A DNA stretch of 64,000 nt from Omphiscola glabra (lineage: Eukaryota > Mollusca > Gastropoda > Lymnaeidae), in contig OZ024796.1 of the NCBI GenBank assembly GCA_964017045.1, positions 1,575,637 through 1,639,636 of the forward strand, given 5' to 3'. Each line of letters opens with the position of its first letter. The stretch's first letter is position 1. Shown here piece by piece: positions 23,401-35,700 of the stretch. Below the pieces are notes generated by a model that was given only the letters and a program-made list of their open reading frames with translations, had not been told where the DNA came from and did not search any database. The position numbers and the translations under genes are program-made.

Positions 23401-24624
23401 TACTTTTCTGTCAGGATTACACCACTGAATATTCTATGTTTCAACACAAGATGACTATGGATGAGTCACGATGTAATTTCAAACACATGATATTTTGATG
23501 GGCTTGTCCCTGGTTACATTTCATTCTTTATGTTGTCATATTTCAGAGCATTTGAGGACCTCAAAGTTAAACATGAACCTTTGACACTAATCACACCACA
23601 GTTTGAAACTCCACTCCCTCCCCTGAACCCAGCTGTAAGTCTGCCTTCTTGTTCTCAGTGTTTTATTTCTGCTCACCCTCTGTTAACAACATTTTAAGAC
23701 ATTGACATTTAGAATTGGAGTTTGTGTTGAACTGGATTTGTAAATATTTCTATTCATTAAGTAAAAAATTTAATTCTTAAATGTATTTATTAGCTTATAG
23801 TCAATAAGCCATAATCTTTTTATGTGATAATATAGATTTGCTTCTTTTATGTTTTGACTCACAATTTTTTAAAACTCTTTTGTCTTTGTATGTGTTGGGT
23901 TTTTTTTTTAGGTATTTCCCCCATCCTTCAGAGAGTTGCCTCCTCCAGCACTAGAGCTCTTTGATCTAGATGAGCAGTTTTCTTCAGAGAAAGTCAGAAT
24001 TGCACAAATCACTAATAAATGTAAGGAATGTTTGTGACTTTAACAAAATTGTTACATTGTTCTCTATTCATTATAATGTCTTGCTAGAATAACATGAAAG
24101 GATTAGAATAAGTATAGAGAGAGATATCTGTTATATGACTAAGAAAGGTGGTTATGTGTTCCCAGATTTAATTTTTTTTTATCTTTGATTGCAAATATTT
24201 TTGTTATCAATTTAGTCAAAATATTAAAAAATAACAATTTTTATCCATAATATATGTGCTTTCAATGCAGGTTCTGATGAGGACCTTGAATACTATGTCC
24301 GGGAATGTGGGGATATCCTGGGAGTCACTCATCATTTACCTCAAGAGAGTCGTACAGCTAAGCACATTCTGGAGCATGTCTTTACACAGATTGTAGAATT
24401 TAAGAAATTAAACCAGGTACTATAAGTACTAACCTACAGCAAGAGTGGGGGGGGGGGGGGGGGGGGGGGGTGTTGACAAGTTGGTTTTATTTTTCAAGAA
24501 TTTAAATTGCATAAATAGTATTAAATATTATTGTTGATGAAACATTAATTTCATGTGGTATAAGTATAATCTTTTATGTCTTATCTGATTTCAGGAACCA
24601 CAATATGAAGGAGGCATGTCATAA
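14413..24624 (+). CDS. IFT52: intraflagellar transport protein 52 (IFT-B complex)
   Basis: IFT52 is a core subunit of the IFT-B1 complex that carries cargo along ciliary microtubules. I assembled 14 exons: 14413-14430, 18911-19035, 19538-19625, 20029-20158, 20284-20359, 20967-21032, 21640-21766, 22208-22294, 22480-22548, 22966-23120, 23547-23634, 23912-24020, 24271-24416, 24595-24624. All junctions are GT-AG and in phase, giving 437 residues, the length I recall for human IFT52. Recognisable blocks are LFNATKREL near the N-terminus, GEGGEARFETNIN, YKYFHPKEALVTNGVLNR, GSVCFPLNRP, LGSVHMFSDQY, AIDAEDPEISDY, CLQESDDIPRDITTLFD, PPSFRELPPPALELFDLDEQ, ITNKCSDEDLEYYVRECGDI and AKHILEHVFTQIVEFKKLNQ. 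The N-terminal GIFT domain precedes a C-terminal region that in other species binds IFT88/IFT46. The first exon encodes only MAPTTE; its ATG sits in GCCACCATGG. That exon is the least certain part. A triplicated acceptor precedes exon 7. Confidence 0.95.
14862..15866. repeat. TTAGGG-like repeats in inverted blocks, IFT52 intron 1
   Basis: 14862-14985 is a G-rich array of TTTAGGGTTCAGGTTAGGG and GTGAGGGATAGA variants. The complementary C-rich form (CCCTAAACCTAACCTGAACC) recurs at 15330-15415 and 15660-15700. Between them ACCAAGATGGCGGCC (15039, 15570) alternates with its reverse complement (about 15253 and 15510). The arms 14985-15055 and 15250-15330 are inverted copies including AAAACGTTTTATT and its complement. 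The block is therefore a mosaic of large inverted repeats containing telomere-like sequence. Confidence 0.8.
15700..15866. repeat. 23-bp minisatellite, 7 copies
   Basis: Unit AGGGTTTTGACCCTCTCCCT plus AAC. The unit contains its own short inverted repeat, AGGGTTTTGACCCT. Confidence 0.93.
16942..17575 (-). pseudogene. Tigger/pogo transposase remnant, IFT52 intron 1
   Basis: Minus-strand translation from 17231 gives TMCTILINREASKEAA, then EVLEEVDELLLVWFFKK, then after frame slips AEDFKSSGW near 16980. This order matches the helix-turn-helix and CENPB-type DNA-binding region of Tigger transposases (TVCTILKNK-like, then E-L-LLVW, then a glycine-tryptophan motif). The frame is broken by several shifts. 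An end-like sequence at 17520-17575 contains repeated GTTCATTA and GTTCGTTAA blocks. I did not find the matching second terminus, so the outer borders are approximate. Confidence 0.55.
17580..17612. repeat. (TA)n microsatellite
   Basis: TATATATATA run at the outer edge of the Tigger remnant. Confidence 0.8.
17957..18311. repeat. 40-bp minisatellite, about 9 copies, IFT52 intron 1
   Basis: Unit contains GTGAGCTTAGCTTTGACACA followed by TTCCACCATGACAAACCATG. Variants GATACGCTCC, GATACATTCC and CTATGGGG form short higher-order runs. Confidence 0.95.
20734..20846. repeat. 21-bp minisatellite, 5 copies, IFT52 intron 5
   Basis: Unit GGAAGTGAATACTCCTTTAT plus T. Confidence 0.93.
21470..21661. repeat. 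64-bp direct repeat, 3 copies, duplicating the IFT52 exon 7 acceptor
   Basis: Each unit carries the intron end TTTGTGATTACAG and the first 22-23 bases of exon 7. Acceptor G positions are 21511, 21575 and 21639. Only the third reads on through YPYGATINVQKP; the first two run into GTTCAGTACTCATAA and stop. Confidence 0.95.
22687..22905. repeat. 47-bp minisatellite, 5 copies, IFT52 intron 9
   Basis: Unit contains GGTCTTGAGTGGGATATCTA and AGTATTTGTAAACTTATGTC; the fourth copy is shorter. Confidence 0.93.
24448..24470. repeat. poly(G) tract, IFT52 intron 13
   Basis: An uninterrupted run of more than 20 G on the coding strand, about 30 bp downstream of the exon 13 donor. Confidence 0.9.
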
Positions 24625-24720
24625 CAATGTGTGTTGGTGACAGATCTTCATTGTACTCCATTTTTACATGTGCCACTGAAATTTGTAATTTCTTAAATTA
24701 TATTGTTTGTGCAACAGAAA

Positions 24721-24726
24721 AATAAA
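24721..24726 (+). promoter_or_regulatory. poly(A) signal of IFT52
   Basis: AATAAA about 97 bp after the stop codon. It is followed by GTTAAATGAC and A-rich sequence, giving a short 3' UTR. Confidence 0.7.
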
Positions 24727-24747
24727 ATAAGTTAAATGACAAAAAAG

Positions 24748-24845
24748 CACTCTGATACTCTCCTTAGAGCAGTTTAAGTGGTTGGAGTATGCGACGTACT
24801 CTGATACTCTCCTTAGAGCGGTGTAGGTGGTTGGAGTAGGTGACG
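24748..24845. repeat. about 50-bp duplication downstream of IFT52
   Basis: Two copies of a segment beginning ACTCTGATACTCTCCTTAGA and ending GTGGTTGGAGTA.G.GACGTA. Confidence 0.9.
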
Positions 24846-27022
24846 TATTGGTGTAATAAATGAGCCTAATATTAAATTTAATGGCATTCCTCTTTAAACT
24901 GTCAAAACTACATTCTTAAGAACATCTACATAACAAGTATTCTATCCAAAGGTTTTTACTATGGCAGTGACGGACTTAAAACCTCTCTATATGAATAAAT
25001 TTGACTTAAGTATATTTTGTAATCCAACTGTTATGAACATTATGACTGTATTATTTGCAGAGTGGGTAAGATGTTACAGGATTGCAACATGTATTTGGCA
25101 ACTAGCTCTATATGAAAAAGTGTAAAAAAGCATAAATAATACTTTTTTTAAAATTGTTTTTATCAAATGCAGATGACTTTATAATATAAATGTTTTAAGG
25201 GTTCAAGTGGTGGAGGAAAATTTTCTGATACAAAGGCCGTTTTTTTATTGATTTTTAAAAACTCCTACAGTGACTGCAGCTATTTATTGACATGCACTGC
25301 TCTTAAAAAGCTGATCTGTGATTATTTTCCATTAATTTGTTGTTAACCTTCAGTGTCTTGTTAATTTTTTTACCGAAAAGTTACCAATGTTAGATTTTTT
25401 TTTTCAACTAGTCCATACTTTGTACATATCTCCTTAATAACAAAATGAGAATTTTGCCATTTTTTTAAAGGGCCGGGTCGGATAATAAAATAAATCTCAA
25501 GGTTTCAATATAACGGCGTCAATTGGGATTTGAAACCATTTGACAAATAATTAAATACTAACTTTTTTTTTTTAAATTCAAAAGAATTGTTTTCATGAAA
25601 TCTGTTTTTAGCAAGATTTGATAACAGTAACTTAAGAAATAAATTATTTCAACATTGCAGTCCACTGGAAACTTCAGTTTTAAAATATCTATCTTCTGTA
25701 TTAAGGAAGAAGTAAAGTTTGGGAGGGATGATAAGGTGACTTCATGAATATAATTTATAATGAACAATTTTTTAGTTTTATTTATAGATAAACAGTTTTC
25801 AGATCTTAAAACATAATCCGTCCATCTGAGAAAGTTTAATATTGTACCATGTTTTCATTTGGAAAGACTTATTTCACTATAGGACCTCAATCCTATATAT
25901 GTTACATATGTACTTTCAGTGTACAAGTATTCTAAGCATAATCTTTGTATTGAAATTTAATAAACATGTTCAGATTTTCCAAAAATAATAAACACATGAA
26001 AATGGCTCGCACGGTTTACATTGTATTCTTTCAAAACTAATCTACTTAAGAATTTTTCTTTCTTAAGATGAAATATTATATTCAAACATTTTCTTCTTGA
26101 ATTTAAATGTGTCTAACCAGTTAATTCAAATAAATTGAAGACTTAAGACTAAAAATTACCCTTCATATTAGAAAATCTTCAATGCATAAATGGAATATAT
26201 GGCGGAAGAATTGAGTAACCAGAACACTTTGTATATACAGCCATTTTTTTTTTAATTTTCAAAAATCAGACAAATGAATCTCTACTTCTACTGTTACCTC
26301 ATAGAGAAATGACAAAGCTCGATGTACTTCATGACAACTTGTTCAAACAATTTTATTAAAATTCACAACAAATAATTTAAAATTAAAACTCTTTTTAAAA
26401 TTGAAAAAAATGAAGAGTTTGGAATGAAAACGTATGCACACATGTAAAGGTCAAATTGTTATTTCTATTTAACCTTTGAAAATCCCTCCATATAACTGTT
26501 AATATCAAAAGCTGAAAAATATAATATCATAACCAACATACTGTAACAATTAGAGATCATTTAGTTACCTGATGAGTCACAGATATAAATAGGGTTTAAA
26601 ATACTGGGCATGGTCATCATAAGAGGTAAGCTAGAGGTAATAAGATATTGCACTTAAATTACTTTTTAATAAATATAAAAGTAATATAATTTATTTTTAT
26701 ATCTTAAATGCGAGTTTATTATCATTTATACCTTAGAATTAGAAGCACCACTGGGGGAGATACAATGATGGATAGTAAAACACTACTCTTATTGAGATGG
26801 TCTTAGCAAAACTGATAAATGAAGACATTGGCTATTTGATGGTTTCACCATTGAAATAAAAATAATATGGCTGACTGGTTGATTGAATATACCCATTGAA
26901 GGTATTCTGCACAAATAAGTTTCATTTTATTCATCTAATGCCCATTATTATTTTAAGTTTGGAAAACTGCCAGCATCCAGATAAGTCAAAGATTTAACAC
27001 TAGACAGTTACAGATTATGCAG
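24846..27022. other. intergenic, tail-to-tail spacer
   Basis: AT-rich sequence between IFT52 and the alpha2delta-family gene. No coding segment was recognised. Part of the right side could be a long 3' UTR of the minus-strand gene, but I could not assign its poly(A) site. Confidence 0.5.
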
Positions 27023-27368
27023 CACGGGTGCCACTTTTCCGGGATTATCCCGGAATTCCTGATTAGTGAGACTAAATATTTTTCAGCTCCAGATTCACGA
27101 GTTTTTATTTTCTCTCGCTCCGGATTCACCAGTTCAGTTTATTCAAATACGGATACTGTGACCTTTCTCTTTCGTTTGCCAGCTCCTCTGTTCTTGCTTT
27201 GTCAAGTTACTTGTGCTGACAACAATATTGTCATTTCATTTATATTACTAAATTAAATTTGTAAATCAAGTATTAGGTTTCAAGAAATTTTTAGAAAGGG
27301 ATTTCAAGGCTCACAGCTTTCAGTGAGTGGCACCCCTGGTCACAGCTTCCAGTGAGTGGCACCCCTGG
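27023..27368. mobile_element. possible hAT-like MITE
   Basis: Left end CACGGGTGCCACTTTTCC and right end AGTGAGTGGCACCCCTG form a roughly 12-bp inverted repeat (GGGTGCCAC). The right end is tandemly duplicated (27306-27338 and 27339-27368). No clear 8-bp target duplication was found. Confidence 0.4.
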
Positions 27369-28061
27369 TATAGTCAGAAGTTGATGATTTTCAGCAGAAG
27401 ATACAAGACTATTTCAACAATTTGATTTCTTAACCACATAAAATTTTTATCTATGGTGTCTCAAGAAATTAAACTTATGCTGTATCTAATTATTTGTAAA
27501 AAAGAAAAAAAAAACAGTTCCTAATAATTTATACATGAAAATAAAATATTTTAAAAAAAAATAAAATTGATGTAAAATTATATATCACAACAAATGAAAA
27601 TACAAATAGTAATCTTGAAAAATATTTTCAGTAATTTTATATACAGTATATCAAAGGACACAGGGTAGTGTACAAATTTAAATATTTTTATAAATATTGC
27701 CACCAATCTAAGTCCAAAATAACATATCTAATTATAACAATATATCATTTTAACTAGAATACCAAACAATCTGTAAAATTCTATTGCTCTACATAAAATC
27801 TACCATTTAAAGCAACTACAACAAAGGAAATTATCAGAGTGTGTGGGGGGGGGGGGGGAATAAAGTTTGGGAGCAGACAAAGTCAGCTGTGAAATTTTTT
27901 ACTAAGATTCTTTGAATTTGTTAAATGAATGCTCCCATGCATTGCTGTGATATGATCAGTTTGTTACACTTTGCTTTTCTTGACAGTGAAGCAAATCTTT
28001 TATACAAAATTTTTCATCAAAGACATTTTTGTGATTGAATGTCTGATTCATATTGTTACTT
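27369..28061. other. no gene recognised
   Basis: AT-rich with A-runs and a poly(G) tract at 27845-27858. May belong to the 3' flank or UTR of the minus-strand gene. Confidence 0.45.
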
Positions 28062-28640
28062 CTACAATGAAGTGAATCTAATAGGCTGGGATTAGACATG
28101 GACCTTCCATTAGGTCAACACTCTTACAATGAAGTGAATCTAATAGGCTGGGATTAGACATGTATTTACCTTCCATTAGGTCAACATCTACAATGAAGTG
28201 AATCTAATAGGCTGGGATTAGACATGGACCTTCCATTAGGTCAACACTCTTACAATGAAGTGAATCTAATAGGCTGGGATTAGACATGTATTTACCTTCC
28301 ATTAGGTCAACATCTACAATGAAGTGAATCTAATAGGCTGGGATTAGACATGTATTTACCGTCCATTAGGTCAACATCTACAATGAAGTGAATCTAATGG
28401 GCTGGGATTAGACATGTATTTACCTTCCATTAGGTCAACATCTACAATGAAGTGAATCTAATAGGCTGGGATTAGACATGGATTTACCTTCCATTAGGTC
28501 AACATCTACAATGAAGTGAATCTAATAGGCTGGGATTAGACATGGATTTACCTTCCATTAGGTCAACACTCTTACAATGAAGTGAATCTAATAGGCTGGG
28601 ATTAGACATGGATTTACCTTCCATTAGGTCAACACTCTTG
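28062..28640. repeat. minisatellite of about 63 bp, 9 copies
   Basis: Unit contains ACAATGAAGTGAATCTAATA, GGCTGGGATTAGACATG and CCTTCCATTAGGTCAACA. Two length variants (GGACC or GTATTTACC; ACACTCTT or ACATCT) are arranged in alternating runs. Confidence 0.95.
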
Positions 28641-28802
28641 AGAATATTTAATTATACAATTACTCACATTATTACGATAACTAAATTGAGCACTTGCAAA
28701 CAAAAATCTACGGAGACTGATGTATATCTTATGAGCTATTTCAAAAACCTGTTGGAGTAGGCTGGGAAAAAATGTGGGTGTTTTAAAACTGTATTACTTC
28801 CA

Positions 28803-28881
28803 TAGATGGTGTTTTAAGATGGTGTTTTAAGATGGTGTTTTAAGATGGTGTTTTAAGATGGTGTTTTAAGATGGTGTTTTA
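28803..28881. repeat. 13-bp minisatellite, 6 copies
   Basis: Unit GATGGTGTTTTAA. Confidence 0.93.
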
Positions 28882-29789
28882 GCTGAAAATAAAATGATTT
28901 TTACCATATGCAATTGAACAGAAAACAGTTACAAAATATTGTAATTACAAAATTTTTTTTATCATAATTGTAAATTCAAAACAACTTAGTTTGAATCTCA
29001 TCAATATAATCCTAATACATTGTAAATGTAAATTTTAAGTGAAGATGAAACAAAAAGGGAATGAAATGTTATCACCATTTGCCATTAGATTAAGTAGGTC
29101 AATACATTAAATAGGCCAATAGATTAAGTAGGTCACACAATAAAATATTAAAGCTTCTGTACCAATGCAGCTAAAACACTGAAGTGAAGGTTGGACAAAA
29201 CCAAATTAACAGGGCCTTTCGTGCATGACAATGTGGAGACTCCAAGATAAAACTTATATACAAACAGGTGAAATTAAACATTTTTAATTTTAAAATACAT
29301 TTAATAAAATTTATAAGATCTATTGCACATGATCCTAACAACAACAAAATATCCCTCATTATGTTCACAAATAGCTCCATTATAAGTTGATGGAGCCCGC
29401 ACCTCTCGTATTTTGATCATCAAATGCCTGAAAGCTGATCAAACTTTCACACGATAACTCCACAATTACATGACTAGTCTGGGTCACAATAAACTTTAAG
29501 TAAGTATTGCATACAATAAACATGGTAAATGTATACCTTTACAATGTATACCCTTAAAATATATAATTCTTCAAATTTTAAAATAACCTTTTAATACTTT
29601 CACGTTATTGCACTGCTCAAGAAAGCCGTTTGTTTTGTTTCAATTAAACAAATGCGATTCAATTGTTATTCTAATTTTAGCATACCACAAGTACCAAATG
29701 TGTCTTCCGTAAGAAGAGTAACACATGCATCAAGAAGATGAGGGAGATGGCTTCACAGGACACAACACAGAGTTTTGCTGCAGCTAGGA
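28882..29789. other. probable 3' UTR or flank of alpha2delta gene
   Basis: No coding segment seen on either strand. It lies directly downstream of the minus-strand stop codon at 29790-29792. Confidence 0.4.
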
Positions 29790-32700
29790 TTAGACAAACG
29801 ACAGGAATAAAGTTACTAGCAGAACTGATATGTGAGCCATCAACAACTTAGTATTATTGAATTGACATTTTAGAGGTACATCGTTCAGTTTAGGACATTT
29901 TCCAAGATCCCGCAAGGTGCTCTCTGTTGTATCTTCATGAGCACAAGTTCCATTTATGATGCGGTAGGCTCCACTGTTGACTACGCTGTAAGACATAAGA
30001 TAGAATATATGTTAGTACTCAATTGTTTGTTAAATAATTTGTAGTACAATTCATTTAAACTTAAACTAAATTTCTCTTATAATTTGTGAGTTCCCAGCAC
30101 ATTTAATTATTCTTAAACTCAAAGGCGAGTGTTTTACAGTCCTGAACATGAACTCAAGCATTATATCCCCTTTCAATCATATAATCAAATTTAAAAAAGG
30201 TGTATGAACAAACAAATGGCTGGAGATGTAGCATTGTTATATTTGAAGTATTTAATGTAGTAGACTCTTTCAATGAAAATTCAATTCATTTGATTATCTC
30301 AGACCTGGTTAGCCTCTAATTACTAAAATTGTCTCAAAATCGTACAATACAGTTTTAATGCTAATGTAAATAAATAAAAATACAGTATATATAATAAATA
30401 CAATAACTACTTGTGTCGCATGTCAAGTGGGACGGAGCCAGTGATATGGAGTCAAGCTGACGCCAAAAGAGGTAACTTCCAAAAGTAAATGACTGACGAT
30501 TATATTTTAATCTGCTGCCACTTTGATGTCATCCCCCATACCCGCGTGTGATGTTATCTGATCAAAACTATGCCAGCGTCCCCCATACCTGCGTGTGATT
30601 TTGCAGTGAAAGTTGTAGAAAAGTGACTGCTTGTATACGAGCCAATCTTCTATCACCAGCAAGTAAAGGTTTGTCTGGGGCAGAGCCGTCACATAGTACA
30701 GACCAGACATGCAAGGTCCCGACACATTGCCTGTGATCATGCCACTAGGTCCTATATAAATATAAAGATAACGATTGTTCTTTCTGTGCCCTGATTCAGT
30801 GAACTAATTTCTAAGTAATTAGCAACAGTATGTCTGAAGAAACTGAAAGTAAAACATAATAAAATCATTGAAACATCTTCCCTTTTTTTTAAGTCTCTTT
30901 ATTTGAGGGACTCTTAGTTACTATTTTATTAAACAGACATTGTCATCCTGACAAAATTTGTCTATAGATTCTGTCTATAGATTTGTGTAATGGAATGAGG
31001 TGGGGAAGAAAAGGGGGGGGGGGAAAAGTAAGGGGGGGGGGAGAAAGAAAATAAAGGACTGACCTAATTCTGTATCATTAGCTCTGTAGCTAACAACATC
31101 CTGGATGCAACCAAAGTCATTATAAAATTTTGGAATTTTTCCTCTATTTTTGTAGTAGTCGTCAGTATCTTCTGGAGTTTGTGGCAAGCCATCCAAAGTC
31201 ACCTGAATGATTTAAATGAACTTATATTAAGTTACATAAATATTGTTATGACCAAACTATTTTGAACATCATTCACAACATGAACATTTATTTTGAACAT
31301 CATTCAGAACATGAACATTTATTTTGAACATCATTCAGAACATGAACATTTATTTTGAACATCATTCACAACATGAACATTTATTTTGAACATCGTTCAG
31401 AACATGAACATTTATTTTGAACATCATTCACAACATGAACATTTATTTTGAACATCATTCACAACATGAACATTTATTTTGAACATCATTCACAACATGA
31501 ACATTTATTTTTAAAGCTCAAAAACATTTCAAATAAATATTATGACCCCATCTTTTATTTTTTTTAATTGCCGATTTCATTGCTATTTTTAACTAAAAAC
31601 GAGACAGGTGTGTCGCTATGCGCGCAGATGCATTTGAGCGCATCCGTCGAAACCCCCTAAGGACGCAATTAGTCGCAACCGTCGGGAATGAGTTAAAGCC
31701 CCAACTTAGATTAAGTTTCGTATGAAAGTTTAGCATTGTAGTGCTAAGCAAACCAGAAATAAAAGCTTTTGAATGTAATAATTCTAAACACAAGTAACTT
31801 CACTAGCTGGCAAGTTCATGCATTTCTAGTTACAGAATAATTGTTTGGCCAGCACCTTTGGTTCATCTGCAGAAATGCGGCAGGAGCCTTGAAAATCAAT
31901 GGACTCCTCCCGTTTGAAAAATTTATGATAGTTAACAAGATGTTTCATGACTTCTCCCTCCTTACGGCCCAGTGTAACAGTTTGGTATTGGGACTCATCA
32001 AGTGCATTGGCCGTTAGAAAATCTGGATCCATTACCAGATAGGCAGACGAATCAAATAAATAACATCTGGAATGAGAGAAGTATATTTAGGATAATAAAA
32101 ATGAATATTACAATACTTTAAAACCCTCTTTAATTTAATCTCTGACCAAGAAACATCACACAGCTGTTGTTGGATTGGAACTTTTAGGCCAAAGTCAGAG
32201 TTTAAACATTTCTCAGAAAATAAAACTTTTAAAAGGTTTAGATGTCATGACCGAATTTGTTAGTGTATTCCTGCACCCACCAAATAGCAAACCCTGCATG
32301 ATGTTACATCCCTGTATGATGTTACATCCCTGCATGATGTTACATCCCTGTATGATGTTACATCCCTGCATGATGTTACATCCATGTATTTGTGTTATAT
32401 CGATGTAGGCTCATCCAAAATGGGAACTTGAGATATTAGAATAGTTAATTAATTATTATTTTGTGATGAGCTATTTCTTTCAGTAAACAACTGACATTTA
32501 TTTTGATTTAGTTTCAAAATACAATTTTCAAATTGAAATATTCCAAACAAATTATTTAAAAAATTGCTCTCCTTAAATCATGCAGTCATTGTAAAATAAA
32601 ATAATTATATTCATTCTAAAAGGGTTCCAAAAATTTTTGTGTTGGAGAATATAGTGGGAATATAAAGAGAATATAGTGGGAATATAAGAGAATAAAAATA

Positions 32701-35700
32701 TAGTGGGGATATAGAGAGAATATAGTGGGAATATTGTGGGAATTTAGTGGGAATATAGATAGAATATAGTGGGAATATAGTGGGAATTTAGTGGGAATAT
32801 AGATAGAATATAGTGGGAATATAATGGGAATTTAGTGGAAATAAAGAGAGAATATAGTGGGAATATAGTGGGAATTTAGAGGAAATATAGAGAACATAGT
32901 GGGAATTTGGGGAGAATATAATGGGAATTTAGTGTCAATATAGGGAGAATATAGTGGGATTATAGGGAGAATATAGTGGGAATATAGAGAAAATATAGTG
33001 GGAATATAGAGAGAATAAAAATATAGTGTGAATATAGAGAGAATATAGTGGGAATATAGGGAGAATATAATGGGAATTTAGTGGGAATATAGAGAGAATT
33101 TAGTGAAAATATAGTGGGAATATAGAGAGAATATAGGGAGAATATAGTGGGAATTTAGTGGGGAATATAGGGAGAATATAGTGGGATTTTAGTGGGAATA
33201 TAGGGAGAATATAGTGGGAATTTAGGGGGAATGTAGGGAGAATATAGTGGGAATTTTTAACCTATACAAAGGCAATAACTGACCTACAAAGGCAATAACT
33301 GACCTCGTCTCACAGTCTGGTTCACCATTAGCGCAAGTGTATTTCTGGCCACAAGACTTGCGAAAGTCTGATGCCTGCATGCTCTCTAGAGTTTTCTTCT
33401 GGAAGTCATCATACAAAATATCAAGGCCCGTCACTGCTTCCACTCTCTCTGTAGCACAACGCCGGTTTTCTGAGTTAGGGCCCTTGGCCTTGCTCAAGTA
33501 ACACACCTCTGTAAAACAGGAAATAATGTCAGAAGATATGTTTAAATCTGCCTTGGATTTGATGTAAATATCTGCTTGAAACATAATAACTATTTTATTA
33601 GCTTAATCCAAGTGATATTATTTGTAAAGATAGAAACATATGCTGGCAGTTGCCAAGAAACTATGCTGGCAGATGCCGGGAAACAAATGCTGGCAGATGC
33701 CAAGAAACCAATGCTGGCAGATGCCAAGCAACACAGCAGGCAGATGCCAAGAAACACAGCAGGCAGATGCCAAGAAACACATGCTGGCAGATGCCAAGAA
33801 ACCAATGCTGGCAGATGCCAAGAAACACAGCAGGCAGATGCCAAGAAACACAGCAGGCAGATGCCAAGAAACACAGCAGGCAGATGCCAAGAAACACAGC
33901 AGGCAGATGCCAAGAAACACAGCAGGCAGATGCCAAGAAACACAGCAGGCAGATGCCAAGAAACCAATGCTGGCAGATGCCAAGAAACACAGCAGGCAGA
34001 TGCCAAGAAACACAGCAGGCAGATGCCAAGAAACACATGCTGGCAGATGCCGGGAAACAAATGCTGGCAGATGCCAAGAAACCAATGCTGGCAGATGCCA
34101 AGCAACACAGCAGGCAGATGCCAAGAAACACAGCAGGCAGATGCCAAGAAACACATGCTGGCAGATGCCAAGAAACCAATGCTGGCAGATGCCAAGAAAC
34201 ACAGCAGGCAGATGCCAAGAAACACAGCAGGCAGATGCCAAGAAACACAGCAGGCAGATGCCAAGAAACACAGCAGGCAGATGCCAAGAAACACAGCAGG
34301 CAGATGCCAAGAAACACAGCAGGCAGATGCCAAGCAACACAGCAGGCAGATGCCAAGAAACACAGCAGGCAGACAAAAAGTTCTCTAAAGATTGATTTTG
34401 ATGGATGTGCCATAAATGATAGAATTGTGACCTGGGCTACCATAATCAGTTGCTATATTCACCAGATAATTCTACTGGTCTGTTCATTTTTTTTACAAGT
34501 TGGGATTTAGAAAACCTGTTCTTTTGGGTTTTTTAAATTTTATTGGTAAAAAGAAAGTTTGCTCATTTTAAGTACAGTAATGAAACAGCAAAAGAAATCA
34601 TAAAAGTTGTCATATAACTATATAATGTTTAAATCTCTAACATTCCATCATTTCTTGTTTATTTACATTAATATTACACAAACAGAACATTTCAATCAAA
34701 CAGTCAAGTACAGCTTTCATTAAAAGACCAAATATGAATTTTAGACATTTCAGCTGACGCCTTCATCAGTTCAACTAAATGAAAAGATTTTTGCAACTTA
34801 TTAATCGACTTAATCTTTTTAATCGTAGTCCAACCACCCCCCCACCCCCCCGATCCTTGTAATTTGTATATCTATATAATGAATGCAACAATCAAATTAA
34901 ATCTTATAATAAGTTGGCGCTCATTAAAGTTAAATTTCCAATTAGCTATCATTGGTTTCCTTCAAATGTGAAAATAAAATGAGTGGACTGACTGATGTAA
35001 CAATCTGTGTCCACATCACAGTGACATCCACCCATCAGATTCCCTTTGGTAAAATTGGCGCACTCTTCATCGGTCTTAGGCGTCATGCCCTCGAACACAG
35101 CCTGCGAGATTGTGTTGATTTTACCGACACCTGCAGAGTCCATGTAAGGGGTGGACACCGACGTTTTGTGGGGGGCAGAGCTGGTACGCTTGTACCAAGG
35201 TCGTCTGAGGAGGTCAACGGAAATTTATTTTAAAGAACTTCAGTTTTTATGCGGTCATACACAGGGAACTTAAATTAATAGCCATATGCATGTCAGTGTT
35301 AAATAGTTGAGAAATAAGGTTGAATATTCTCAACAAATAATAAATATTCTACTTATTTGAGAAAATTTCCAGACTGTGCCTGAGATTAGAATTCATAACT
35401 TTAATGTATTACCTTATTAATCTTTATTACCTTATTTATCTTTATTATCTTATTTTTCTTTATTATCTTATTTTTCTTTATTAATAAATAAATGACATCT
35501 GAATAAAAATCAAAATTTAAAAAAAAGCAAAAAAGTGAATTGTATCGGCAGCTACTGCTACAAAAATAAAAAAATTAGAACAGCAAAAAGAGACCTACTG
35601 GGTTGGGTCATAATTTCTGGTGGACCTATGGCCAGGATAGGTGCGAAAAACTCCACTTCTCAAGCCCACATTGGTCCACTTGACCTGGTCAAGGGATTCA

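Noticed and set aside
33576..34510. Overlapping open frames of 250-286 codons in all six frames
   Set aside because: Product of the 23/24-bp minisatellite. Simultaneous openness in every frame, with no codon bias or domain, is incompatible with a gene.
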